16,712 bases of DNA from Bacteroidota bacterium (GCA_030613125.1 JAUWMO010000034.1:1-16712), one strand, 5' to 3'; numbered from the stretch's first letter, positions 7,659 through 15,217 are shown. The notes: a model not told the origin generated them from the letters alone. Translations and numbers: made by a program.

Positions 7659-8555
7659 TTAGGTTTTTGCCTGCAAAACAAGACATGCTGCTCCGATAAG
7701 GCCGGCATGGTCTCCCAACTGGGCCTTAATCACTTTTGTTTTCTCCGCTGGAAGGGGACAAAGATATTTGCGCAGAAATCGCTCCATTGCAGGCGCGAAT
7801 AAGTCCATCGCATTGACAATAGAGCCGCCAAGAATCACAATATCCGGATCAATTGTATTTATTCCCCAGGAAACAGCATAAGCCAGATGTTCGCCAAACT
7901 GCTCCCAGGTTTGTTCAGCAGATTTATCCCCATCACAAGAAAGTTGTGCAATTTCCAGGGCGGATTTTTTTTCGCCACCGAACTCTCTATACATTCGACT
8001 GATGCCCCTGCCTGACACGAAATATTCAATCGTCTCATTTCGATATGGTGAAGGCCATATCTCGCATGCATGTTGTGTTGCACCTGGATAAATATTTTTA
8101 TTAATCACTGTTGCGCACCCAAGACCGGTACCAAGCGTATATCCCAGAACGATTTCATGTTCGCGTCCCGCTCCGAAAAAACATTCACCAAGGACAAAAC
8201 AATTGGCATCATTATCCAGAAAAATAGGGATATCAAATCTTTCACAGACAGTTTTTCTTATAGGAAAATAGTTTAATGAAGGAAGAAAGGGGCATTCCAG
8301 AATAAGTCCTTCTTTCATATCCAAAGGACCTGTTGCACCTATTCCTATCCCTGAAATGTCTGTAATTCTTAACCGGGCATTACTCAATGCTTTTTCTATA
8401 GAGTTAAAAATCCGGTTGATAACAGTTTTTTCAGAATCCTTGCCACCGGTGGGTATGGTATATGGTTTTCCAAGAATTTCACCTTTGGGCGTAATAAGGC
8501 CACTTATAATTTTTGTTCCACCAAGGTCAACTCCAAGAATTGCTTTTTGTGCCAT
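7659..8555 (-). CDS. ROK-family sugar kinase lacking the usual zinc motif
   Basis: 298-residue cytoplasmic kinase of the ROK family (glucokinase, N-acetylmannosamine kinase, GlcNAc kinase). The phosphate-1 loop GVDLGGTKI is at 8-16. GIGATGPLD (71-79) and the catalytic-loop LDNDAN (113-118, D116 the expected base) are intact, as are GYTLGTGLG (138-146) and ILGGS (241-245). Most bacterial ROK proteins carry CxCGxxGCxE after a GxxGEIGH motif. Here the segment reads HACEIWPSPYRNETIEYF (162-179), which has no cysteine pair and appears to lack the histidine. This leaves the sugar specificity unclear. The gene lies 14 bases after the permease and ends the three-gene operon. A hexokinase or amino-sugar kinase acting on the imported sugar is the best inference. 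Confidence 0.85.
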   Translation of the reverse strand: MAQKAILGVDLGGTKIISGLITPKGEILGKPYTIPTGGKDSEKTVINRIFNSIEKALSNARLRITDISGIGIGATGPLDMKEGLILECPFLPSLNYFPIRKTVCERFDIPIFLDNDANCFVLGECFFGAGREHEIVLGYTLGTGLGCATVINKNIYPGATQHACEIWPSPYRNETIEYFVSGRGISRMYREFGGEKKSALEIAQLSCDGDKSAEQTWEQFGEHLAYAVSWGINTIDPDIVILGGSIVNAMDLFAPAMERFLRKYLCPLPAEKTKVIKAQLGDHAGLIGAACLVLQAKT

Positions 8556-8569
8556 TTGGAATTCGTTTA

Positions 8570-9784
8570 TTATACAAAATCAAGTTTCCCTTTTCCCCAT
8601 ATTGCAAGTGTAAACACATAGAAAAATGCCAGAACATTTATTAACATGGCAATTTGTAAGTTTATGAGGTCTCCGAAAAAACCAACAAGAAATCCTAAGA
8701 AAGCACCACCTACAATTGCTGTACATAAAATTCCGGATATGGCACCATGATTTTTATCAAAGCTTTGTATGGTAGCGCTGAAAATTGATGTGAAAGAAGC
8801 GCAGGTAAAATATCCTACCAGAGCAAAGCCGATTAAGGCAGCTTCTTTGCGGCAAAAAATTGTAATTAAAAGAACGATCCAGGTTAAAACGCTGTGGATA
8901 ATAAAGATCTTTCGTGGCTTGAAATACTTCATCATCGGACCTATTATCAGACGTCCTATAGCCTGGAACAGCCAGAATAAAGCAACAACCAATGCCGAAA
9001 TGGAAGGGAAAGCAGAAGCAAGAAAAGTGCCTTTTTCCCACAGAGATTCATTAACTCCTACGCCATGTATTTTTCCCATAAAAGTGATAATATAGGAGGA
9101 AGTTCCAACTTCAGCGCCGACATAGAGAAAAATGCCGAGGGCATAGGTGATAATAAGCGGATTTTTCAAAAGTTTCAGGATAACCGAATATTGAATTTTT
9201 TCTTTTTCGGAAAGGATTATTTCAGGAAATTTAGCGATGATCAGTAAAAACAACAGAATGGTATTTATAACACCAAAAATTAAATAAACAGTATTCCATG
9301 AAAGTCCGCCAGCCTCTATCAGAGGTAATAATATGGGGCTGATAGCATATCCAAGAGCACCGATACCAATGATAATAGTCAGATTAGCCGTGTATCTTTT
9401 AGGTGCGTCTAATACCCGGATAAAAGGATTTCCGGCCGTTTGGATGGCTGTGACGCCGGCTCCTGTCAGGAATATCATAAAGATAACAATCAGATAATTA
9501 CTGCTAAAGTAGAATAAGAAGCTGCCCACAGTCATCAGTATCATTCCCAACAGAAGAACAAACCGGGCACTAATCCGGTCCATTGTCATACCAAAAGGAA
9601 TGGATAGTAACCCGTACGAAAGGTAGAAGGCAAAGGGCAATAAGGCGGCAATTTGCAGGGATACGTCATATTGTATCTGAAACCTGTCAATTATGACACC
9701 GATTACCGATGTAAGCAGCCCGAATGATATATACATTAAGGACGTAATGGTAAATAAGTACCAGTGAGTCTTCTTTCGTTTCAT
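8570..9784 (-). CDS. FHS-family sugar:proton symporter (FucP/GluP-like, MFS)
   Basis: About 404 residues with twelve predicted hydrophobic segments, of the major facilitator type. ALLPFAFYLSYG (48-59) and QTAGNPFIRVL (115-125) resemble the FHS branch (fucose, galactose, glucose and GlcNAc permeases), where a glutamine-to-NP motif in TM4 is characteristic. FGMTMDRIS (64-72) lies at the usual MFS loop 2-3 signature. The open frame extends one codon further to a TTG at 9787; I chose the adjacent ATG at 9784, leaving 9 bases after the SIS-gene stop. It sits between a sugar-phosphate isomerase and a sugar kinase, so uptake of a free monosaccharide across the inner membrane is likely. Fucose, galactose, glucose or an N-acetylhexosamine are all possible. 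Confidence 0.85.
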   Translation of the reverse strand: MKRKKTHWYLFTITSLMYISFGLLTSVIGVIIDRFQIQYDVSLQIAALLPFAFYLSYGLLSIPFGMTMDRISARFVLLLGMILMTVGSFLFYFSSNYLIVIFMIFLTGAGVTAIQTAGNPFIRVLDAPKRYTANLTIIIGIGALGYAISPILLPLIEAGGLSWNTVYLIFGVINTILLFLLIIAKFPEIILSEKEKIQYSVILKLLKNPLIITYALGIFLYVGAEVGTSSYIITFMGKIHGVGVNESLWEKGTFLASAFPSISALVVALFWLFQAIGRLIIGPMMKYFKPRKIFIIHSVLTWIVLLITIFCRKEAALIGFALVGYFTCASFTSIFSATIQSFDKNHGAISGILCTAIVGGAFLGFLVGFFGDLINLQIAMLINVLAFFYVFTLAIWGKGKLDFV

Positions 9785-9793
9785 CAATGTTGT

Positions 9794-10846
9794 TTATTCT
9801 ACTTTTGTGATTTTTGCACCCCGGGTAAAATATCCTGGTTTAAGGCCAAGATCAATAGCACGAAAATTAACAATGAACTGTAAGGGGATAATACTGCCAA
9901 TTGCAAACAAGTATTCATCTTTAACAGTTATCCGGAAAACATAAACATTGGGTTCGGAAAATTTCAGATCAGCATTGGTTATCAGAATAACTTTCCCCTT
10001 AAATTTGGCAATATCCAGAGCCATCTTTACGCTTTGATCAAAAGTATTACCTTCCGGTGCAAAAACAATCGCCCTGAATCCTTCTTCTACCATTTCCATA
10101 GGGCCGTGCCTGAACTCGCCTCCCAGGTTGCCCCCGGCCGGATTTCGCACTGCTTCTTTGAACATCAAAGCCCCCTGAAGGACCGAAGAATAGGAAGGTC
10201 CCCGCCCGATAATTTCAATGTAATCATAGTCACCCAAAAAATGGGTGATTTCAGGCATCCAATTTTTATAGCTTTTAAGAAGTACATCAATGTTGTTTAT
10301 TAACTGCAGTACTTTAGCACTTTTTTTGTTGGTCCATTTACCTGCCAATGCCCAGCTGAATATTAACTTAACCAATGCAATGGATACGTAAGACTTGGTT
10401 GAAGTCATTTCTTCATGACCTGCTTTTGATAAGAGAACCTCTGAGCCTTTTTGCGCTAAAGTGCTTGCTTCTTCATTTGTAATTGCCAGGCAGGTTATAT
10501 CTTCCGGGAGCTTTTGCAATATTTTAACAATTTCATAACTCTCTCCCGATTGAGATACGCAAACCAGCAATGTATTCTTTTTTAAAAGAGAAAAATGATA
10601 ATGCAGTAATTCGCTGGCGTTTATTGCATAAGCGCGAATTCCATATTCACTTAATAAACAGGAAGCGAGATATGAAGTGAAGAACGAGCTTCCCATCCCC
10701 GTAAGAATAATCTCCGTAATTTCTTTATTCTTATATAGGTTTATTATTTTTTGTAATAAATTTTTCCCTGCTTCACCTTCATAGAATTCTAAAGTTTCCT
10801 TTAGCGAAGCAGGCTGTTCTAAGATTTCATCAAGGAATTTATTCAC
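9794..10846 (-). CDS. Double-SIS sugar-phosphate isomerase/deaminase (GlmS-C or NagB-II type)
   Basis: 350 residues with two SIS domains (about 28-165 and 195-335). SQSGES (98-103) is the sugar-phosphate-binding loop, preceded by GMGSS (50-54). GEFRHGPME (243-251) and the C-terminal GAKITKVE (343-350) correspond to the GlmS isomerase motifs GELKHGP and LAKSVTVE, so K345 should match the ring-opening lysine. There is no glutaminase domain, hence not a full GlmS; a glucosamine- or galactosamine-6-phosphate deaminase (NagB-II/AgaS-like) or a fructosamine-6-phosphate deglycase are the candidates. The GlmS lysine of LKHGP is arginine here (R246). The start is GTG: an in-frame TAA lies seven codons upstream and no ATG intervenes. 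It leads the operon with permease and kinase. Confidence 0.8.
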   Translation of the reverse strand: MNKFLDEILEQPASLKETLEFYEGEAGKNLLQKIINLYKNKEITEIILTGMGSSFFTSYLASCLLSEYGIRAYAINASELLHYHFSLLKKNTLLVCVSQSGESYEIVKILQKLPEDITCLAITNEEASTLAQKGSEVLLSKAGHEEMTSTKSYVSIALVKLIFSWALAGKWTNKKSAKVLQLINNIDVLLKSYKNWMPEITHFLGDYDYIEIIGRGPSYSSVLQGALMFKEAVRNPAGGNLGGEFRHGPMEMVEEGFRAIVFAPEGNTFDQSVKMALDIAKFKGKVILITNADLKFSEPNVYVFRITVKDEYLFAIGSIIPLQFIVNFRAIDLGLKPGYFTRGAKITKVE

Positions 10847-10894
10847 AATTCTTTTTTTATTAGGTTAATTAATTTCCTCCGGTGAGCTTCACTT

Positions 10895-10948
10895 CCTGCC
10901 TGTCCGGTCTCCGGCGACCAAAGCCTATGGCGACGGCTCGCAGGCAGG
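10895..10948. repeat. CCTGCCTG/CAGGCAGG inverted repeat upstream of the SIS operon
   Basis: CCTGCCTG (10895-10902) and CAGGCAGG (10941-10948) form a perfect 8-bp stem enclosing a GC-rich 38-base interior with further CCGG/CGGC complementarity. The TTCCTGCCTG motif also occurs near 7634-7645 and a TGCCTGCC at 7474. It may sit in the 5' leader of the SIS operon, or be a dispersed palindrome. Confidence 0.5.
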
Positions 10949-11008
10949 CATTCCGGTTCATAAATATTAGTTATAGGTTATTTATGAATTATTAAGGTTA
11001 AGGATATA

Positions 11009-11422
11009 CTATAAAATAAACCGTCTTATTCCTTGCCCGATATTGACAACATTGAAGTTAATCAAATAACCCAGGCGTTTTCCTGTAAGTTTTAAATGAC
11101 TTAACATTTGTGCATCCCATACAGGATTAACTAATTCAAGTGCCTTTAGTTCACAAATCACCTTATCTTCAACCATAACATCAAGTCGTAAACCCTCATT
11201 GAATGTTAACCCATCATAGACTACCGGAATATCGAGTTGCCTCTTATAACTAAGTCCTCTTTTTTCAAGTTCATGACAAAAACAAATTTCATAGACTTTC
11301 TCTAACAATCCCGGCCCTAAGTTTTTATGAATAGTATAGGCTGAATCAACTATTAGTTTCCCAATTGATTCTATATCACTTGATAAAGGTTCGAATTTCT
11401 CTTTTTTAACTGGTTTATTCAT
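11009..11422 (-). CDS. GxxExxY-family protein
   Basis: 137 residues of the GxxExxY family, a small widespread bacterial family with a PD-(D/E)xK-nuclease-like core and no settled function. The name motif is GLLEKVY (38-44). RLDVMVEDKVICELKAL (79-95) gives the D-(x)n-ExK pattern (D81, E91, K93) of that fold, and the later AQMLSHLK is also usual. The reading frame continues upstream to 11464, but those codons read through a non-coding CCAC repeat. The ATG at 11422 gives a normal family length and is preferred. It lies 347 bases after the GH31 remnant and 162 before the SIS gene, so it seems unrelated to the sugar operons. The upstream inverted repeat (11452-11602) may travel with it. Confidence 0.85.
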   Translation of the reverse strand: MNKPVKKEKFEPLSSDIESIGKLIVDSAYTIHKNLGPGLLEKVYEICFCHELEKRGLSYKRQLDIPVVYDGLTFNEGLRLDVMVEDKVICELKALELVNPVWDAQMLSHLKLTGKRLGYLINFNVVNIGQGIRRFIL

Positions 11423-11451
11423 AATTGAAGTCTTTTTATAAGGTCTTTTTC

Positions 11452-11602
11452 GCCACAAAAACACGAAAACACAAAATTTACACTAAAGCATTATGGTAGT
11501 TATAACTTTCTTATAATAATTCTAATACCGAGCGCAACCGAAATATCTCCTAAATTTACTTAAAGTATTTTGTGCGTTTTAGTGACTTTGTGTTTTAGTG
11601 GC
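11452..11602. repeat. CCAC...ACAC inverted repeat upstream of the GxxExxY gene
   Basis: GCCACAAAAACAC (11452-11464) pairs with GTGTTTTAGTGGC (11590-11602) with one mismatch in 13. After an insertion of about 11 bases the similarity resumes, with AAAACACAAAAT (11467-11478) facing ATTTTGTGCGTTTT (11567-11580). The roughly 88 bases between the arms carry no gene. A smaller pair with the same GCCAC-outward layout lies at 15921-16000. Confidence 0.6.
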
Positions 11603-11697
11603 AAAATTCTTTTTTCTTAGCTTACAGGTGTATTTGGCAATCTGGCAGAAAGTTTAATTATAGCAATAGCAAATTCAAGTGTTCTTTTTTTCAGTTT

Positions 11698-11715
11698 TTT
11701 GCAAATTCCTTATTT
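11698..11715. repeat. 18-base direct repeat, copy 2
   Basis: Identical to 7327-7344 (TTTGCAAATTCCTTATTT), followed here also by ATATATT and TTTTAAC. Both copies are intergenic, in the same orientation, each a few hundred bases upstream of a minus-strand gene. Confidence 0.7.
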
Positions 11716-11769
11716 TCCATATATTAATTTTTAACTTCCTTTTCATTTCACTTCATCCCTGCCTAATCT

Positions 11770-12174
11770 TTAAAATACCGGCAGATATTCAAGTCCGATA
11801 TTTACATTAATGATTTTTGGACCGTGAATAATTTCCCCAGTCAAACGTTGCCATTTCCCTTTGGGTAAAAACACTTTACGAGAAGTCTCCCCTTTTTGTA
11901 ATAAAGGAGCCACCAATATTTTTTCACCCAGTAAAAACTGATCTTTTACTCTTTCATATCCATGATGCGGAAAAACATATTCCATTGATCGCACAATAGG
12001 CTCTCCTGTTTCGGCCGATTCTTTTGCGAGCTTCAGGATCAGAAGAGTATATTCTTTTCTCAGTTCAACAGCTTTTTTGCATGCACTTAAATGTTCTTCA
12101 TCTTGTGCATATAATTCTCCTGATAAAAGGAAAAATACAACCGGCAAATAGAAAAAGTTTTGACGGGTAGGCAT
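11770..12174 (-). pseudogene. GH31 remnant: signal peptide joined to the C-terminal beta domain
   Basis: 134 residues. Residues 1-23 form a Sec signal ending LYA-Q24. From about residue 28 to the end the sequence matches the extreme C-terminal part of GH31 alpha-glucosidases and alpha-xylosidases: AVELRKEYTLLILKLAKESA, then GEPIVRSMEYVFP (57-69), KDQFLLGEKILVAPLLQKGETSRKVFLPKGKW (77-108) and final LEYLPVF. The whole catalytic barrel with both acidic residues, roughly 600 or more residues in a normal GH31, is missing, so it cannot be an active glycosidase. Signal and tail are fused in frame with no stop, so it is either a recent internal deletion or a small retained exported protein. The frame stays open to 12237, inside the amidohydrolase gene, but the ATG at 12174 starts the signal peptide and leaves a 41-base spacer. 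Confidence 0.75.
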
Positions 12175-12215
12175 ATTATTAATTAACTCTGTTGTACATA
12201 TAAGTTTTGTGCAGT

Positions 12216-13277
12216 TTATAAAAAACCCGGATACCATTTCATGGCATTCTCATAATAGATATTTCTCAGTACTTTTTCATCCAGATCCAGCCCTTTAAAA
12301 GGATCATTGACATTTGGAGAACTCATTTCTTCATCCGTTGAAAAATACTTCCAATCTGCCTGCCATTCATCTTTCATTCTGGTTTTTCTTTCTTGCAGAT
12401 CATTTTCTTCATTTATGATAAAATCAGTACCGTACAGGAGCCTGTCCTGATACTTTATGATGAAATTCCGTACTTTTTGTCTGTCCTGTACCTGAAAATG
12501 ACAAACACGGGCGGCCATGTCGACAGCAAAATTCGGATAAAGGTCGAGCCGCCTGGCCAGCTCATCCACACTCCATTCCAGGCTGCCCAAATGGGCGCCC
12601 ACTAATCTCAGGTCGGGATGTTTGGCAAGTAAATTATCTCTTGAAGCAATTTGGTCTTCATAGGATGGATAATCCGGATGCAGATACATATGGTATTGAG
12701 GATGTTCTTTGTAATAAGCTTTGTCGTTGTTGACCGTCATGGAGTCAAGGGGCAGCCAGCAGTTCCTTGGTTCTCCGATATGGGCAACCACCGTTTTATT
12801 ATTATCGGTAACAAAATCGAATATGGGGTCAAAACGAGGATCATCTATCATAATGAAATTGCCCAGGCTGTCGCGGAAGGTCATGCCGATATCTTTCCAG
12901 ACCTTCATAGCAATGGCGCCTTCTTCAAAATCTTTTTTTAATTTTTTAATCACTTCTTCCTGCCAGCCAGGATCTTCGAAACTTTCCATGGAAAAAGTGG
13001 TGGCATATGACAAAGCTTGCGGAAATTGCTCATGTATCTTTTTGGCAAAGTATAATTGCTCGTCAATGTATTCCTGGCTGCTTGCACGGGTGCATATGGT
13101 AAAGAATTTAAAATTCTCGGCCATGGCTGCCTGAATGATAGCCGTATCGGCAGTCCGGATATGTACATGAGCATCGATTTTAGGAATTTCCTCATAAAGA
13201 TTTTTTTTATTTACAGAACATGAGGAAAAAATAAAAGCAATAATTCCGAGAGCAGTGAAAATTGAATTTTTTTTCAT
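12216..13277 (-). CDS. Lipoprotein amidohydrolase (amidohydrolase-2 family)
   Basis: 353 residues. A lipoprotein signal ends at SSC (C20), placing the mature protein in the periplasm or on the outer membrane. The TIM-barrel metal-hydrolase motifs are in order: DAHVHI (35-40, H37 and H39), MKVWKD (124-129), AHIGEP (165-170, H166), GAHLGS (227-232, H229) and YGTDF (282-286, D285). This is the pattern of PF04909-type amidohydrolases, which include decarboxylases, lactonases and deacylases. Length is normal. It follows the alpha/alpha-toroid gene after 230 bases holding a C-rich palindrome, and precedes the GH31 remnant by 41 bases. Exported members are common next to glycan-degrading genes in Bacteroidota, but their reaction is usually unknown. 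I cannot assign a substrate. Confidence 0.82.
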   Translation of the reverse strand: MKKNSIFTALGIIAFIFSSCSVNKKNLYEEIPKIDAHVHIRTADTAIIQAAMAENFKFFTICTRASSQEYIDEQLYFAKKIHEQFPQALSYATTFSMESFEDPGWQEEVIKKLKKDFEEGAIAMKVWKDIGMTFRDSLGNFIMIDDPRFDPIFDFVTDNNKTVVAHIGEPRNCWLPLDSMTVNNDKAYYKEHPQYHMYLHPDYPSYEDQIASRDNLLAKHPDLRLVGAHLGSLEWSVDELARRLDLYPNFAVDMAARVCHFQVQDRQKVRNFIIKYQDRLLYGTDFIINEENDLQERKTRMKDEWQADWKYFSTDEEMSSPNVNDPFKGLDLDEKVLRNIYYENAMKWYPGFL

Positions 13278-13356
13278 TTTGTAATAATTTAGTTTTTGTA
13301 AATTTTTTATACTCTGGATAACAGTTAAAAGTTGAGCCTATCCTTCAAAGTTCTTA

Positions 13357-13446
13357 CTCACCCCCTCACATACCCTCCCGGCGTGCCCGCCCCCCCTCTC
13401 TACCGGTAAAGAGGGGGATGTCCGACAAAGGAGGACAGGGGGAGAG
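13357..13446. repeat. C-rich cloverleaf-like palindromic element
   Basis: Outer arms CTCACCCCCT (13357-13366) and 13437-13446 pair at 9 of 10 positions. Inside are an 8-bp hairpin CCCCCTCT/AGAGGGGG (13392-13399 with 13410-13417) whose loop contains ACCGGT, and TGTCC/GGACA (13419-13423 with 13433-13437). It lies between the toroid and amidohydrolase genes. Its layout resembles the element at 16398-16468, and such C-rich palindromes recur between genes in many Bacteroidota. It could also serve as a terminator or mRNA-stability hairpin for the toroid gene. Confidence 0.65.
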
Positions 13447-13507
13447 TCAGAGATGGTTCATGATTTTCGGTTTAACTTTTTCTAAATTAAAAGCTTCACT
13501 AAAATTT

Positions 13508-15217
13508 CTAATTACTTTTTTTCTCTGCCTGCAGATCACCGAGATGCAACATTGCCTTGGCAGACATGGTGGCGCAATTGATCCATCCATCCCAGTACTC
13601 AAATGATTTCGACTTTCCAAAAGACCAGTATTCGGACGGTTTTGGTTTTTGATAAACATCGATCATATAGGTTGGGTAAATTCCTCCTCCAATATCCTGA
13701 GCCACAGTCATATTATTGGCAAGAGAGTACGCCTTGGCCAGATACAGATCTTTACCTGTAACTTCATACGCTTTCTGGAAGGTCGAGATTGCACTGGCTG
13801 CGCTGGCATCGATGGGTGTATAAAAACTGTACTGTTCCAGCGCACAAGGTGTAAGCCATTTGTCGGTAAGATATACCTTGCCTGGGATAGGATGCTCCGT
13901 GGTACGAAACATCTCCCGTGGGAGGGGACGCTCCCAAACTACAAACTGGTCTTCGGCAAAGCGGATCAGTTCCTCAGCCATCTCCACGTTTTGCGGGTCA
14001 TCCTTGGCCCGGGATAGTAAAAGCTTTGCGAAGGCAAGCGGTTTGCCTCTTTCCATATTACTGTAGTTATGACTAAAACCGACATCTTCAAACTGACCCT
14101 GCCAATGAAAGGTTTTCATGGGGTTGTCCATAATCCAGTTAAAGGCTTGTTCACTGGTTCTCCGGTATTTCTCCATACTATGCACTGTTATGAGACGGTC
14201 AAGGAAGACTATGATGTCTGTTGGCACACACAGATTCTCTTGCGTCGGCTCACCCGTCTTTAAATTTACTATAAGTGGCCATGAACCGGAAGGCAATTGC
14301 AAACTGGCGTATGTATCGGCAATTCTGATGGCCGCCTTGAGAAACTCCTTTCCTTTTGTTGCATCATAAAGATCCAGGTAGGCGCTTCCAGCTATAGCCG
14401 GATAGAACAACATCATCTGATCCTTTCGCTTTCCGGCAATATTTGGAGCGTTCTTCCAGTCAACATAGGTGGGTGGAAAAAACTCCAGTGGTGTGCCGGC
14501 AGGCTGACTGATACTGATCAGATACTTTGCAGCGTTCCGGGCGATGAGTAGAGCAGTCTCCTTGTTCTCAGGCGAGAGCCCGGAATACATGACCATCCCC
14601 TCAATAACAGCGCCGATAATTTTGGACGGATAGCAGTACAACCGGTACCCGGGGTCCGGTGAACCTTCTGTTATCCATCTCTGGTAGTGGTTCTGCCCGA
14701 ACAGCAAGCGCATGTTCTTACGTGCACTTGAGATGCAGTCCATAACAGGTTTGCGATACGTACCATTGTATGCGGCAGCGCGATAAAACTGTCGCTCTCC
14801 TGCAACACCGAGGGCCTTCCCGTTTTCATCCAAACCCTCAACCTTGAGGTATACGATACCTATTGGCAGGTCTTTCCATATTGGTGACAGAAGATCCCAT
14901 GGTTTCTCGGCCTCAAAGTTATAGTATTTACAATTAGCGTCCGATATGGCTATAAAACGATACTTTACAGCTTCACTGACATGTTCAAAATCGAATGAAG
15001 GCACATATATGAAGCGTTTAGCGTGGGGGTTCCAGAAGGGTGACTTTCCCGGCTCGCCCGGCCTTACAGGCATCATGGATTCTTCCATGGCCTGAGCATG
15101 GAGTTTATCACAGTCCGGTTTTGTCAAATCCTGGGCATTAACAATAGAGCCTACAGGAGGGGGAAATAACCCTATGCTACAAATTGATAGTATAACTATA
15201 ATTTTTTTTCTTGACAT
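13508..15217 (-). CDS. Secreted alpha/alpha-toroid protein of unknown activity, possible carbohydrate-active enzyme
   Basis: 569 residues with an N-terminal signal (6-28, cleavage near NAQ). A beta-rich N-terminal domain (about 60-150, including SEAVKYRFIAIS and GIVYLKVEGLDENGK) resembles the Ig-like domains in front of glycan-active toroids. The rest (about 155-560) is helical, with hairpins rich in small and aromatic residues: YLISISQ, FYPAIAGSAYLDLYDATK, LQLPSGSWP, FNWIMDN, and ASAASAISTFQKAYEVTGK. This looks like an (alpha/alpha)6 or six-hairpin glycosidase or lyase fold. Conserved-looking polar clusters at 367-390 (WQGQFEDVGFSHNY) and 526-545 (KPSEYW...YWDGW) could line an active site. 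I do not recognise a characterised family. A TATCTTTG box lies 107 bases upstream of the ATG. It is the first gene of the upper cluster. Confidence 0.7.
   Translation of the reverse strand: MSRKKIIVILSICSIGLFPPPVGSIVNAQDLTKPDCDKLHAQAMEESMMPVRPGEPGKSPFWNPHAKRFIYVPSFDFEHVSEAVKYRFIAISDANCKYYNFEAEKPWDLLSPIWKDLPIGIVYLKVEGLDENGKALGVAGERQFYRAAAYNGTYRKPVMDCISSARKNMRLLFGQNHYQRWITEGSPDPGYRLYCYPSKIIGAVIEGMVMYSGLSPENKETALLIARNAAKYLISISQPAGTPLEFFPPTYVDWKNAPNIAGKRKDQMMLFYPAIAGSAYLDLYDATKGKEFLKAAIRIADTYASLQLPSGSWPLIVNLKTGEPTQENLCVPTDIIVFLDRLITVHSMEKYRRTSEQAFNWIMDNPMKTFHWQGQFEDVGFSHNYSNMERGKPLAFAKLLLSRAKDDPQNVEMAEELIRFAEDQFVVWERPLPREMFRTTEHPIPGKVYLTDKWLTPCALEQYSFYTPIDASAASAISTFQKAYEVTGKDLYLAKAYSLANNMTVAQDIGGGIYPTYMIDVYQKPKPSEYWSFGKSKSFEYWDGWINCATMSAKAMLHLGDLQAEKKSN

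Larger units (their letters stand above)
11423..11769. other. Gap between the GxxExxY gene and the GH31 remnant
   Basis: No gene is visible in these 347 bases. They contain the CCAC...ACAC inverted repeat (11452-11602) and the second copy of the 18-base repeat (11698-11715). Nothing else is recognisable. Confidence 0.5.

Noticed and set aside
9794..10846. Full-length GlmS (glucosamine-6-phosphate synthase)
   Set aside because: There is no N-terminal glutaminase domain; the protein begins just before the first SIS domain and an in-frame stop lies seven codons upstream.
11423..11464. Upstream extension of the GxxExxY gene to an ATG at 11464
   Set aside because: The extra 14 codons read through the CCAC...ACAC repeat and give a residue string unlike the family; the ATG at 11422 gives a normal length.
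12175..12237. Upstream extension of the GH31 remnant into the amidohydrolase gene
   Set aside because: The signal peptide begins at the ATG at 12174, and the extension would bury it and overlap the preceding gene by 22 bases.
12721..14066. Plus-strand open frames of 122 and 137 codons opposite the toroid and amidohydrolase genes
   Set aside because: Antisense to genes with signals and family motifs, with no recognisable protein features and no promoter or ribosome site seen.
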